Shown one piece after another: positions 17,967 through 27,479 of a stretch of DNA of 64,000 nucleotides. The position numbers and the translations under genes were made by a program. The DNA is from an uncultured Bacteroidia bacterium (GTDB lineage: Bacteria; Bacteroidota; Bacteroidia; Bacteroidales; Prolixibacteraceae). Positions within the stretch are counted from its first letter, which is position 1. Every line of letters starts with the position of its first letter. Location: assembly GCA_903897145.1 (NCBI GenBank), contig CAIUAN010000038.1, positions 62,001-126,000 of the forward strand. The letters run 5' to 3'. The notes under the pieces were generated by a model. The model was not told the origin of the DNA, ran no database searches, and worked only from the letters and a program-made list of their open reading frames with translations.

Positions 17967-19361
17967 TTAATTGCTCTTATCGACATAACAATATATATTC
18001 ATCTTAAAAAGACTCCTATTATTAGAGTTCCCAAAAAATGAAAAATGATTTAAGGTCTGTCCCACTTTATTACTCAACATTCCAATCATTAAAGCGTTTC
18101 CAGTTGTTTTTTGTGCCGCAGATTCCGATTCAAAGAATGAAGTCACATCAAGCACATAGTATGGTTGCTCATCGGAGGCAATTGGAACATATTTTAGTGC
18201 AAAAATATTACCACCTGTTGACGTAGCTAATTGCGAAGAAATAACGTTTCGACGATCAACGACATAAACTGCTAAGCTATCAGGTAATGGATTGGTGATA
18301 GAATAGGAGCCAGGATTTGGAACAAGCTGAATCCTAGCATTGATTAAGACCAAATTTTTGGCATAGCCTCTAAATTGCTGTATTCCAGGAATCCTTATCT
18401 TGGTATACAATGCACTTCCAGCTTGAACCATCGTTTGGTTGTAGGTATTTGCACTAGAAATTTCAGCATTTCCAGTAATATTATTTCTAATCTGACTAAT
18501 ATTCCCAAGCATACTCCCTTGGCTATTATACAGTATTTGATTAAACCACAAACCACTTGTATTCACAGGAAAATTAAAATATGTTTTATTGGAAATTTCA
18601 ATAGGATTAATAAGTTGATGATAGTATACCCTCAAGGAAAGTGAACTTTGCGCTATTCCAACAGCTGTATTGTTAACGTCTGGGGAAGAAATAAAAGCCA
18701 CACCCGGCATAAATACTGGAAAGTTTTGATTACTCTCCAATGAATCATTTTTAGCTAGAATCTTATCAAATAATTCCTTCCCATAGGTATCGGAGAGATG
18801 CAAGTAGAAATCTTTTTTTGAAAGTGGATATGGATAAATCTTAGGTTCAGCTAAACTTCCTGCCTTAAGTTTAAATGTAGAGGAATTATATAACTGACCA
18901 TCAGAGTTAGCCGTGAACGCAGAAATATTATACAAGGATCCATTTGAGTTAAAACCCTGTTTGTAATCTAAAAGTTTGACCGAGAAAGAGATTAATTTTG
19001 TGGTATCTCCGATATAATACTTATCGTAGTTGTATTTAATAACGATGGAATCATAGATCAGCGTATTTGGAAAATCCCTTTGAAATGATCCGTTAGCAAA
19101 CTGAAAATAGGGAGATGAGGTTACCCTCCCTGTAGAACTATTAGACTCACCGCCGACCAATAGATGTGGCAAACGAGTTGTAACAATCGAATCGAGATGC
19201 ACCGTTGAAGCGACAATACTCATCGTATCGATCATAATTACTCCGGAAGTCGATTTAACAAAATCTTTACCTAAGGTAAAATCTTCAACTTTAGAGAAAT
19301 TACAAGAAAAAAGAGAGGCCGCCAACAAAAACACAGCAACAATGCGAAAACTTCTTTCCAT
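17967..19361 (-). CDS. DUF4270 family lipoprotein
   Basis: A 464-aa exported protein with leader MERSFRIVAVFLLAASLFSC and a lipobox Cys at residue 20. The sequence then follows the DUF4270 pattern: FTLGKDFVKSTSGVIMIDTM, an N-terminal LDSIVT segment, and a long beta-rich body ending near YVLDVTSFF. The family is restricted to Bacteroidota and its role is unknown. An upstream in-frame ATG at 19394 would place the leader too far inside. Probably co-transcribed with the downstream OMP. Confidence 0.87.
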   Translation of the reverse strand: MERSFRIVAVFLLAASLFSCNFSKVEDFTLGKDFVKSTSGVIMIDTMSIVASTVHLDSIVTTRLPHLLVGGESNSSTGRVTSSPYFQFANGSFQRDFPNTLIYDSIVIKYNYDKYYIGDTTKLISFSVKLLDYKQGFNSNGSLYNISAFTANSDGQLYNSSTFKLKAGSLAEPKIYPYPLSKKDFYLHLSDTYGKELFDKILAKNDSLESNQNFPVFMPGVAFISSPDVNNTAVGIAQSSLSLRVYYHQLINPIEISNKTYFNFPVNTSGLWFNQILYNSQGSMLGNISQIRNNITGNAEISSANTYNQTMVQAGSALYTKIRIPGIQQFRGYAKNLVLINARIQLVPNPGSYSITNPLPDSLAVYVVDRRNVISSQLATSTGGNIFALKYVPIASDEQPYYVLDVTSFFESESAAQKTTGNALMIGMLSNKVGQTLNHFSFFGNSNNRSLFKMNIYCYVDKSN

Positions 19362-19742
19362 ATTTTTTGATGCGAAAGTATTTGAACTTTTCATTTAACC
19401 CTAATTTATTATACCAAAAAGACATTATTACCGATGAATAAAAATATTCAAAACCTAAAAATACTTATTTTTTGTTGTTTATCAGTATTTTATGATAAAT
19501 TTCAAGAAATAAAACAAACATAAAAAAAATTGCAAAATATAAAATCTATTAAAACAAGCTATATATCGATTAAAATGGCCTATTTATCCTTTTTAATTTT
19601 TAAAACTCTCTAGCCTATCTTAGATTTGAGCCTCCTTATTAAGTAGAAGGAGTAACAATTAAATATTAAACACCTCTTTAAAGACAATACAAATGTACGC
19701 ATTGTCGAAATTTAAAATTTGAAATTTATAAATTGTAAATTG
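19362..19742. other. AT-rich intergenic region between divergent envelope genes
   Basis: A 381-bp gap with no supported gene. It contains two short hairpins: TTTATCA / TGATAAA (19478-19499, 8-nt loop) and CTCCTT / AAGGAG (19632-19652). The second is 91 bp before the Kelch lipoprotein start and could lie in its leader. No strong -7 element was recognised. Confidence 0.4.
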
Positions 19743-20756
19743 ATGAAAAAATTATTTTTGGTAATGTTTGTTCTAGTGCTTTTTCTTGGATGCAAAAAAA
19801 GTGCAACGGTTTATATTGGAAACTGGTCAGCGGCATCCTCTTTTGAAGGAATTTCAAGGGGAAATGCAGTATCATTTGTAATCGGAGATAAAGTTTATCT
19901 GGGATTAGGTTTTAATAGTGCTCAAACAAATACTGCCTTAAACTATTACTTGCAAGATTTTTGGATGTGGGATACCACTCATGACTTCTGGACAAGACTT
20001 GCTGATTTTCCAGGATCACCGCGTATCGGAGCTGTATCTTTTGTTATTAATGGAAAAGCGTACCTTGGATGTGGATACAATGGAATTACTAAGCTTAAAG
20101 ATTTTTGGGAGTTTAATCCGGCAAACAATACTTGGACTCAAAAAGCTGACTTCGCTGATAGCACTGGAATTGATGATAAGTCGCGCTATGGTGGTGTTGG
20201 ATTCTCTCTAGGTAATTTCGGCTATATTGGCACAGGAAAAGGGATGGATGATAATAACATGAGAGATTTCTACCAATACGATCCGGCTCTTAATAAATGG
20301 ACTCAAATTGCCAGTATGGGTGGCGATGGCCGAATGGGAGCAACGGCTTTTACCTATAATGGTAAAGCTTATGTAACAACTGGCGCAAACAATGGTCAGT
20401 GCCTTATTGACCTTTGGATGTATGATCCAACTACTACAACATGGACTCAAAAAGCTAAGCTTAATGTTAACACAGAATGGACTGTTCCTCGCTCAGATGG
20501 TTGTTCATTTGTTCTTGGAACTAAAGCGTATATTTGTGTTGGTTACAATGCTGGTGTTCGCTTAGATTGTTGGGAATATGACTTCACAGCTGACAACTGG
20601 ACTAAAAAATCAGATTTTGAAGGTAGTGCTCGTCAAAATGCAGTTAGCATCACGATTAACAACAAAGCCTACATTGCTACTGGCAGAAGCGGAGGATCAT
20701 ATTTCAATGATGTTTGGGAATTCCACCCTTTCGATTCATTAGTTGTGGGTGACTAA
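19743..20756 (+). CDS. Kelch-repeat lipoprotein
   Basis: A 337-aa protein. Leader MKKLFLVMFVLVLFLGC puts a lipobox Cys at residue 17. The rest is about six repeats of 45-50 residues, each with the pattern R.GAVSFV.NGKAYLGCGYN followed by DFWEF.P.NNTWTQKADF, the Kelch signature that folds into a beta-propeller. It should sit on the outer membrane or periplasmic face as a binding scaffold. ATG 19743 was chosen over 19719 because it places the leader at the N-terminus. A strong terminator follows. No enzyme motif was seen. Confidence 0.9.
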   Translation: MKKLFLVMFVLVLFLGCKKSATVYIGNWSAASSFEGISRGNAVSFVIGDKVYLGLGFNSAQTNTALNYYLQDFWMWDTTHDFWTRLADFPGSPRIGAVSFVINGKAYLGCGYNGITKLKDFWEFNPANNTWTQKADFADSTGIDDKSRYGGVGFSLGNFGYIGTGKGMDDNNMRDFYQYDPALNKWTQIASMGGDGRMGATAFTYNGKAYVTTGANNGQCLIDLWMYDPTTTTWTQKAKLNVNTEWTVPRSDGCSFVLGTKAYICVGYNAGVRLDCWEYDFTADNWTKKSDFEGSARQNAVSITINNKAYIATGRSGGSYFNDVWEFHPFDSLVVGD

Positions 20757-20778
20757 ATATCCGCACAAAAATAGGATC

Positions 20779-20826
20779 AAAAAAATCGAATTTTATTCAG
20801 AAGAATGAAATTCGATTTTTTTTTTT
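20779..20826 (+). terminator. Strong terminator after the Kelch gene
   Basis: A long hairpin AAAATCGAATTTTATTC / GAATGAAATTCGATTTT with a short loop, followed by a run of T to 20826. Good match to an intrinsic terminator. Confidence 0.9.
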
Positions 20827-20874
20827 GCTGTGAAGGATACTAAAATATTCTAGGTGATAAGAGTATGATTATCC

Positions 20875-20907
20875 TTTGCTGTTTTATGGTTTTCGTTGTT
20901 ATCTTTG
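20875..20907 (+). promoter_or_regulatory. Canonical Bacteroidota promoter of the LytTR gene
   Basis: TTTG (20875-20878), 21 bp, then TATCTTTG (20900-20907): an exact match to TTTG / TAnnTTTG. The start site should be near 20913, giving a leader of about 12 nt. Confidence 0.75.
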
Positions 20908-20924
20908 AGCGTTGTATTATCTAA

Positions 20925-21644
20925 ATGCTTATCAAGGTGAACTGCATAATTATTGATGACGAAAAGAGTTCTGTTGAAATCCTCAAAGAGATGGTTGGGC
21001 GGCTGCCTTTCTTAAACCTTTTGAAAAGCTTCACAAATCCTTTTGAAGGTCTTGATTTCATCCAATCACATTCGGTGGATCTTGTTCTTTTAGATATTGA
21101 GATGCCCATGATCACAGGTATTGAAATTGCAAAAAGCCTTAGAAACAAACCTCAGATCATCTTTACGGCCTTAGATAGCAAATATGCTATTACTGGTTAT
21201 GACTTAGATGCCACAGACTTCTTATTAAAACCACTTACGTTTGATCGATTTCTCAAAGGGGTAAATAAAGCAAGTCAAATGCACCGGCTAAACGAATTGA
21301 GTGGGACCTCAAATAGTCACGATAAAAACTCAAATCTTGATTTCATTTTAGTTAAGACAGGCTATAACACCATTCGAATAGATCTCGATGATATTCTCTA
21401 TTGCGAAGGATTAAAGGATTATATCAAAGTGCATATTACGGGCAAGACAATCGTTACACTAAACAGCTTGAAAAAGTTCGAAGAGCTATTGCCTGACGAT
21501 CGATTTGTTAGAGTACACAAATCTTTTATCATCTCTTTAGCAAAGATCGATTCGATTCAAAACAATAGAATCGCAATCGGAAAATCGATTATCCCTATTG
21601 GTGACAACTACAAAACTAAATTCAATAGCACGATTAGACAGTAA
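20925..21644 (+). CDS. LytTR-family response regulator, orphan
   Basis: A 239-aa cytoplasmic protein. The receiver domain (residues 5-120) has the acidic pair in CIIIDDEKSS, the phosphoacceptor Asp in VLLDIEMP, a switch Thr in IIFTALDS and Lys in FLLKPLTF. The LytTR DNA-binding domain follows (YNTIRIDLDDILYCEG, then FVRVHKSFIIS). No histidine kinase is adjacent, which is common in this phylum, where partners such as YehU-type kinases can be distant. It ends 1 bp before the converging dnaE-like stop. Targets unknown. Confidence 0.93.
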   Translation: MLIKVNCIIIDDEKSSVEILKEMVGRLPFLNLLKSFTNPFEGLDFIQSHSVDLVLLDIEMPMITGIEIAKSLRNKPQIIFTALDSKYAITGYDLDATDFLLKPLTFDRFLKGVNKASQMHRLNELSGTSNSHDKNSNLDFILVKTGYNTIRIDLDDILYCEGLKDYIKVHITGKTIVTLNSLKKFEELLPDDRFVRVHKSFIISLAKIDSIQNNRIAIGKSIIPIGDNYKTKFNSTIRQ

Positions 21645-21645
21645 C

Positions 21646-24579
21646 TTATCGTCTTGGATCACCCTGCACCGGAAGCTTAGCCAGCTTCTCTACCTCGATA
21701 GACGGATGACCAAACTCTGCAACAACCTTTCCAAGAATTAAATAAACACCATTGCCAGAGAAGGGAAATCTCTTTAGACTAGAAGGAAAATGAATCGTCT
21801 CAAAAAACTCACCAGAACAATCTAAGAAGCTTGCAAAATACATCAATTCGTGCTTCGAAGTGCTGACATATTTCAAGGCCACCAAGAGACCAACCATTCG
21901 GATTTTTTTCCCAACGCAGCCAACCAAATCAGCAGCCAAAGCCTCGCCACGAAAACGAGTCTGCAACAAGTCAAACCAGCTCATCGTAACGGGAAAGCCG
22001 AGCAATTCAAACTCATCATAGGCAGCCTCAACAGCAGACTGATCCAGGCTTGGCAGGGTCCACGTTTTCGACGGGAGGTCAAATAATTGATTCGACCGAC
22101 TTGGAGCCGACTTATTCAATAGCATATGTGCTTCCCACAACAATTGCATCTTTGGTTTAGCAATAAATCGAAAAGCACCAAGCCTAATCAGTAATACTAA
22201 GTGTTCGATACCAACAGGAATGCGCCGCAGAAAATCCTCAAGCGAAAGAAATTCACCCCCTTGCATACGTTCAGAAACAAGTTTCTGCTGAAAACTTTGC
22301 TCCAGATTAGCAACCAGATTAAATCCTAAATAGATATGATCAGCATAGATAGTTGTCTGATCAAAGCTTTTATTGACACAAGGTAATTCTATTTTTCCTC
22401 CACACCGTTTCGCTTCATTGACGTAAACCCATGATCTGTAAAATCCGCCGAAATTATTAATCACCGCAACCATGAATTCCAGTGGATAATGGGCTTTAAG
22501 ATAAAGACTTTGAAAGCTCTCAACGGCATAGGAAGCAGAGTGAGCTTTTGAAAAAGAGTAACCTGCAAAACTCTCAATCTGTCGCCAGACCTCTTTGGCT
22601 GTCTCTTCAGGACGACCTAAGGCACGACAATTATCAAAGAAGCGATCCGTGATGCGTTGAAACTCCTGCTTTGATCGAAATTTTCCACTCATCGCACGAC
22701 GAAGCACATCGGCATCAGCCAGATCAAGACCTGCAAAATGGTGACATACTTTAAGCACATCTTCCTGAAAAACCATCACGCCATACGTCTCCTCCAGTTG
22801 TTCTTTCATCACAGGATGCAAATAAATAAAGCTTTGAGGGTGATGAAAGCGTTGAATATACTGGCGCATCATGCCACTCTTAGCCACTCCAGGGCGAATA
22901 ATCGAACTCGCAGCAACCAAAGAGATATAGTTATCACAATGTAGCTTCTTAAGCAAGCCACGCATCGCCGGACTCTCGACATAGAAACACCCAATCGTCT
23001 CCCCAATTTTCAGTTGCTGCTTAACTTTCGGGTCATTTTTAAGCTCATTAACCTGGTGAATATCTACTTTAATCTTTCTATTCCGTTGAATAATACCAAC
23101 ACTATCATTGATATGCCCGATACCTCGCTGACTTAAGATGTCAAGTTTTTCAAATCCAATATCTTCAGCCACATACATATCCCACTGCGTAGTCTGAAAT
23201 CCCTTGGGTGGAAAATCCAATGCACTATAACAAGTGATTGGCTCTTCTGAAATCAATACTCCCCCAGCGTGAATAGTGCGTAAATTTGGAAACCCTTGCA
23301 ACAATGATCCAACCGAAAAAATCTGCTTGTAAATCTGACTTTCAGTGTTTCCCATTCGAGTCTCTTCTGCCAAGGCATCAATTTCATACTTAGGCAGCCC
23401 ATAAACCTTGCCCAGCTCTCGCAAGATCGACTTACCCTGAAAGGTGTTCATGGCCCCTAATAAGGCGGTATGCTTGCTTCCATATCGTTTAAAAATATAT
23501 TCATGAATATCATCACGGTCGCGCCACGAGAAATCAAGATCAAAATCGGGAGGTGAAGTTCGCTTTGGATTTAAGAAGCGTTCAAAATAAAGGTTCAGTT
23601 CAATCGGATCGACATCGGTTATTTTCAAGCAATAAGCAACAATTGAGTTTGCTCCAGAACCTCGTCCTACGTGATAAAATCCACGACTCATCGAGTATCG
23701 AATGATATCCCAGGTAATTAAGAAATAGGCTGAAAATCCAAGCTTATCAATGATTGCCAGCTCATGATACACTCTTTTAAGAGCTTCTGGATTGTTCCCA
23801 TAGCGGTATTTCCATCCATCTAGCGCCAGTTTCTCAAGCAATAATTTATCATCGTAGCGACTTCCAGTAAAACACTGTTTATTCTTAATCGACTTAAAAT
23901 CAAATATAATTGAGCAATCGTCGATCATCTTCTTGGTGGTTTGCAGAATCTCTGGAAAATCAGCAAACGCGATCAGTAGATCATCGAACGAACGAAACAG
24001 ATCAGACTCGCACCCTATATGCGTTGAAGTAATCTTGCTCAACAGCAAATTATGATCAATCGCACGCAGGTGTTTATGGAGCAAAAAATCGTATTTTCCG
24101 CAGAATGTAACAGGCTGACAAACGACTAGTTTATGAAAATGGTTTTTTGTCGTGACATAACGAAGCCGATTGATATTCGCTGGCTGAACCCCTATAAATT
24201 CATTGTCTCGCAGCTCACTGACATCCTTTTCTCCGAAAGGATAAATCACATAAGCCTGATTAAAAGAGGGTGCAATCTCAGGCAAAGGAATTTTCTGCAT
24301 CAGATGAAGAGTTAAGAACTCATTTAGCTCACGAAAACCTTCATTATTTCGGGCTACTCCCGTATACAGATGATGATCTCCATTGCGAAAATCAATTCCA
24401 GCAATGGGCTTAATTCCCTGCTTGAATGACTCTTTAACAAAGTCGACAATACCGGTTGTATTATTGATATCGGCCATCATGACCACTGAAAGACGATTTT
24501 TTACCGCCTCCAACACCAATGTTTCGGGATCCATAATCCCGTAACGCAAACTATAATAGGTATGACAAGAGAATAACAT
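21646..24579 (-). CDS. Short DnaE-type DNA polymerase III alpha subunit (error-prone, ImuC/DnaE2-like)
   Basis: A 977-aa C-family polymerase, about 180 residues shorter than replicative DnaE. The PHP domain opens at SCHTYYSLRYG, where the first His of the HxH metal motif is Ser and the later TDH is ADI, so it is probably inactive. The polymerase core is intact: VGRGSGANSIVAYCLKITD (residues 304-322) and PPDFDLDF with catalytic D347 and D349. An OB-fold segment lies near 870-960, and the tau-binding C-terminus is missing. It is 43 bp downstream of the Y-family polymerase gene, the arrangement of translesion mutasomes. Replicative polymerase is not expected here. Confidence 0.88.
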   Translation of the reverse strand: MLFSCHTYYSLRYGIMDPETLVLEAVKNRLSVVMMADINNTTGIVDFVKESFKQGIKPIAGIDFRNGDHHLYTGVARNNEGFRELNEFLTLHLMQKIPLPEIAPSFNQAYVIYPFGEKDVSELRDNEFIGVQPANINRLRYVTTKNHFHKLVVCQPVTFCGKYDFLLHKHLRAIDHNLLLSKITSTHIGCESDLFRSFDDLLIAFADFPEILQTTKKMIDDCSIIFDFKSIKNKQCFTGSRYDDKLLLEKLALDGWKYRYGNNPEALKRVYHELAIIDKLGFSAYFLITWDIIRYSMSRGFYHVGRGSGANSIVAYCLKITDVDPIELNLYFERFLNPKRTSPPDFDLDFSWRDRDDIHEYIFKRYGSKHTALLGAMNTFQGKSILRELGKVYGLPKYEIDALAEETRMGNTESQIYKQIFSVGSLLQGFPNLRTIHAGGVLISEEPITCYSALDFPPKGFQTTQWDMYVAEDIGFEKLDILSQRGIGHINDSVGIIQRNRKIKVDIHQVNELKNDPKVKQQLKIGETIGCFYVESPAMRGLLKKLHCDNYISLVAASSIIRPGVAKSGMMRQYIQRFHHPQSFIYLHPVMKEQLEETYGVMVFQEDVLKVCHHFAGLDLADADVLRRAMSGKFRSKQEFQRITDRFFDNCRALGRPEETAKEVWRQIESFAGYSFSKAHSASYAVESFQSLYLKAHYPLEFMVAVINNFGGFYRSWVYVNEAKRCGGKIELPCVNKSFDQTTIYADHIYLGFNLVANLEQSFQQKLVSERMQGGEFLSLEDFLRRIPVGIEHLVLLIRLGAFRFIAKPKMQLLWEAHMLLNKSAPSRSNQLFDLPSKTWTLPSLDQSAVEAAYDEFELLGFPVTMSWFDLLQTRFRGEALAADLVGCVGKKIRMVGLLVALKYVSTSKHELMYFASFLDCSGEFFETIHFPSSLKRFPFSGNGVYLILGKVVAEFGHPSIEVEKLAKLPVQGDPRR

Positions 24580-24622
24580 AATACAATCAAATAATTAAGA
24601 TCATCATTGCATGAGTTTGGCA

Positions 24623-25867
24623 TTAATAATATCTTCGATTGACTATTAAGGGACTAGAAGAAATTGGCGGGGCAGCCATTTTCATCTCGTCGATTGCCTG
24701 CCGAACGGCCAATCCAGAAGCCCTACGGATAGCCGATGAGCCGAATCGACTTCTGATCTGGTCCATACTTTGATAAAGGCTAACCCGCTCGGAAGTATCT
24801 TCAAACAGATCAAGTTGCTGAGTGCCGCTAACCAGGTGACTAAAGCGAACGCCAATAAGTCGAATTAGCATGCGTCGTTGATAAAGCTTGCGAAAAAGAT
24901 CTTTCGCTGTTTCAAGCAGTGTATGATCAAACTGAGTATAAGGAATACGCAACTGTTGACTATAGGTATCAAAATTAGAGTACTTAATTTTGACCGTTAC
25001 GCAGGAGGTCATTTTTTGTTGTTTCCGAAGTTGAAAAGCGAGCTTTTCGGTCATTCCAACAAGGAGTTGCTCTAGAAAATAAACATCCGTAGTGTCGTGC
25101 TCAAAAGTTTGCTCAGTACTCATCGATTTCTGTTCCGAATAAGGCTTTACGGGTGTCTTGTCTATTCCATGAGCCTTCTTCCACATCAGAGTCCCATTCT
25201 CACCCAATACCTGCTGCATCATCTCTATTGGGATCTCTGTCAGCATCTGAATGGTTTCGATTCCCATGGAACGTAGCAGATAATAGGTCTTAGCACCCAC
25301 CATCGGAATCTTACGAATGGAGAGCGGATTAAGAAATGGTCTGACAACACCTTGCGGGACCTCTTTTTCACCACTTGGCTTGGCTTCTCCAGTGGCAATT
25401 TTAGAGACTGTCTTATTCACCGATAAGCCAAAAGAGATGGGTAAACCAGACTCTTTAACAATGGTATGGCGCAGTTCTTGAGCCCATTTCATACACCCAA
25501 AGAAACGATCCATTCCCGTGATATCAAGGTAATGTTCATCGATTGACGCTTTTTCATAGATGGGTGCTCGTTCTGCAATAATCTGTGTTACAACATTAGA
25601 ATAATGGCTATAACGCTCCATATCGCCTCGAATCAGAAAAGATTCGGGGCACAAACGCCGGGCCAATTTCATAGGCATTCCAGAGCGAACGCCAAATAGC
25701 CGAGATTCATAACTGCAGCTAGCCACGACTCCCCGATCTGAACCACCTCCTATAATCACGGGCTTCCCTATGAGCTGACTATTTTGCAACCGCTCTACCG
25801 ACACAAAAAAAGTGTCAAGGTCGTAATGAACGATCGTCTTGTTCGATTGCTGACCAATCTCCTGCAT
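24623..25867 (-). CDS. Y-family DNA polymerase (DinB/Pol IV-like)
   Basis: A 414-aa translesion polymerase. Catalytic residues are visible: D16 in HYDLDTFF and D110-E111 in SIDEHYLD. The finger/palm blocks VVASCSYESRLFGVRSGMP and FGLSVNKTVSKIATG are typical. The little-finger domain follows, and a beta-clamp motif QQLDLFED lies near residue 360. The enzyme copies past damaged bases with low fidelity. It is the first gene of the divergent operon controlled from 25868-26024 and partners the DnaE-like gene downstream. An ImuB-like non-catalytic role is excluded because all catalytic acids are present. Confidence 0.93.
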   Translation of the reverse strand: MQEIGQQSNKTIVHYDLDTFFVSVERLQNSQLIGKPVIIGGGSDRGVVASCSYESRLFGVRSGMPMKLARRLCPESFLIRGDMERYSHYSNVVTQIIAERAPIYEKASIDEHYLDITGMDRFFGCMKWAQELRHTIVKESGLPISFGLSVNKTVSKIATGEAKPSGEKEVPQGVVRPFLNPLSIRKIPMVGAKTYYLLRSMGIETIQMLTEIPIEMMQQVLGENGTLMWKKAHGIDKTPVKPYSEQKSMSTEQTFEHDTTDVYFLEQLLVGMTEKLAFQLRKQQKMTSCVTVKIKYSNFDTYSQQLRIPYTQFDHTLLETAKDLFRKLYQRRMLIRLIGVRFSHLVSGTQQLDLFEDTSERVSLYQSMDQIRSRFGSSAIRRASGLAVRQAIDEMKMAAPPISSSPLIVNRRYY

Positions 25868-25896
25868 AACCGATAATTTATTTCTTGTTGACTAGG

Positions 25897-25968
25897 TTGT
25901 TTTAAGAAAAAAGAGTTAACTTTGATCATATTTTAATCATTATTTCGATTATAATATAATCATTATTT
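25897..25968. promoter_or_regulatory. Divergent control region of the SOS cassette
   Basis: A promoter-like TTG (25897-25899), 17 bp, TAACTTTG (25917-25924) points toward the repressor gene. Downstream lie a perfect 7-1-7 palindrome GATTATA-A-TATAATC (25947-25961) and two direct copies of TAATCATTATTT (25934-25945 and 25957-25968, 23 bp apart). These are good operator candidates for the LexA-like protein. The whole gap is 25868-26024. Confidence 0.55.
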
Positions 25969-26024
25969 TAGAAAAACAATAAACAGAAGAAATAAGATTA
26001 TCAAAAAACGATATAAATCACACG

Positions 26025-26831
26025 ATGTATTTTAACAGCAATATCAAGTTAATGCGCAAGCGACGTGGGCGTACGCAAGATGAGGTAGCCTTTGCGCTAA
26101 AGATGAAGCGACCCACGCTAAGTGGATACGAGAATGGTGTCGCGCAACCAGGCATCCAGCAGATGGTTGCCTATTCCGACTATTTTGGAATCTCTATTGA
26201 CACGTTGGTTAAAGTTGACTTATCGCAATTAAAAGAGAGTGAACTGCGGCAATTAGAGAATGGGTTTGATGTATTTGTGAAGGGTTCTAAATTGAGAGTC
26301 TTGACCACTACGGTAGACAGCTCGAATCAAGACAACATAGAGCTAGTCAACGAGAAAGCAAAAGCAGGCTATACCCGAGGGTTTGCAAATCCTGAGTTTG
26401 TAGGTCAGTTACCGGTCTTTCAACTTCCATTTCTCTCACGCGAGAAAAAATACAGAACCTTTCAGGTTAGTGGAGACTCGATGCTCCCCATCCCAAATGG
26501 AGCCTGGATAACGGGGGAGTTCGTGCAAGACTGGGAGAATATAAAAGACGGGGAAGCTTATATCGTCTTGACGCTCGACGAAGGTATTGTGTTTAAAATC
26601 ATAGAAAACAAAATGATTAAAACGGGCAAGGTTGGCCTTATCTCTCTAAACCCAACCTATAAACCATACGAGCTGCCAGTTGTTGAGATTCGGGAGATCT
26701 GGCGGTTTATCCACTACATCAGCGAAGAGTTGCCAACAGGGGAAGTCACCTCCGCAGATCTAGCCTATACAATCAACCAACTCAAGCAGGATTTGGCGCT
26801 TATCAAAGATCGCATCCTGCCAACTAAGTAG
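26025..26831 (+). CDS. LexA-like repressor: XRE helix-turn-helix plus S24 autoprotease
   Basis: A 268-aa protein. The N-terminal XRE HTH spans residues 6-60 (TQDEVAFALKMKRPTLSGYE). The C-terminal S24 peptidase has an Ala-Gly scissile bond candidate at A114-G115 (KAKAGYTRGF), the nucleophile S152 in VSGDSMLP and the base K191 in IVFKIIE. Spacing from cleavage site to Ser (37) and Ser to Lys (39) agrees with LexA/UmuD/CI proteins. It should be cleaved when RecA is activated and relieve repression. It is divergent from the polymerase pair. Phage-like CI repressor is an alternative, but no phage genes are present. Confidence 0.9.
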   Translation: MYFNSNIKLMRKRRGRTQDEVAFALKMKRPTLSGYENGVAQPGIQQMVAYSDYFGISIDTLVKVDLSQLKESELRQLENGFDVFVKGSKLRVLTTTVDSSNQDNIELVNEKAKAGYTRGFANPEFVGQLPVFQLPFLSREKKYRTFQVSGDSMLPIPNGAWITGEFVQDWENIKDGEAYIVLTLDEGIVFKIIENKMIKTGKVGLISLNPTYKPYELPVVEIREIWRFIHYISEELPTGEVTSADLAYTINQLKQDLALIKDRILPTK

Positions 26832-26840
26832 CACGTAAGA

Positions 26841-27479
26841 CTACTTGCTTTTTAATCGGTCTGCAAAGATCTTTCTAAATTTCTCCACCTTAGGGGTGAT
26901 TACAATTCTGCAATAACCTTGACTGGTATTATTCACGTAATAGGACTGATGGTAGTCTTCGGCTGGATAAAACTTCTCAAATTGAGTGATCTCGGTTACA
27001 ATTGGGTCGCTCCAGATCTTCTCTTTCTCTAATTTTGCTTTCAAGGCAAGTGCTTCCGTTTTTTGATTTTCATCCGTATAAAAGATAGCCGAACGGTATT
27101 GAGTTCCTGCATCTGCACCTTGGCGGTTTAATGTTGTTGGATCGTGGGTCGCCCAAAAAACTTCTAACAACTGAGCAAAGGTGACCAGATGTGGATCATA
27201 AGTGATTTGAGTACATTCAGCATGACCGGTAGTCCCTGTACAAACCTCTTTGTAAGTAGGGTTAGTCACGGTGCCTCCAGAGTACCCTGAGACAACTTTC
27301 TGCACACCTTTTAATTGACTAAACATAGCCTCCGTACACCAGAAGCATCCACCAGCAAAAACTGCTATTTTTGTCGTATTATCCTTATTATCCATTGTAT
27401 TACTATTACGGGTTGAACCTCTTAATTCAGAAAAAACCACCGGCATTAAAAATGCCAAAAACACCAAAATAGACCTCAT
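26841..27479 (-). CDS. msrA: Peptide methionine sulfoxide reductase MsrA, exported
   Basis: A 212-aa enzyme that reduces (S)-methionine sulfoxide in proteins. The active site GGCFWCTEA is at about residues 43-51 and the family blocks GYSGGTVTNPTYKEVCTGTTGHAE and YRSAIFY follow. The N-terminus (MRSILVFLAFLMPVVFSELRG) is a signal peptide, so it acts in the periplasm. ATG 27479 was chosen over 27509, which places ten polar residues before the leader. It converges with the repressor gene, 9 bp apart. Confidence 0.95.
   Translation of the reverse strand: MRSILVFLAFLMPVVFSELRGSTRNSNTMDNKDNTTKIAVFAGGCFWCTEAMFSQLKGVQKVVSGYSGGTVTNPTYKEVCTGTTGHAECTQITYDPHLVTFAQLLEVFWATHDPTTLNRQGADAGTQYRSAIFYTDENQKTEALALKAKLEKEKIWSDPIVTEITQFEKFYPAEDYHQSYYVNNTSQGYCRIVITPKVEKFRKIFADRLKSK

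Noticed and set aside
21646-24579. Replicative DNA polymerase III alpha
   Set aside because: Too short, lacks the C-terminal tau-binding region, and sits in a cassette with a Y-family polymerase under a LexA-like repressor.
26025-26831. Prophage CI repressor
   Set aside because: No phage genes are nearby, and it is divergent from translesion polymerases, which fits an SOS repressor better.
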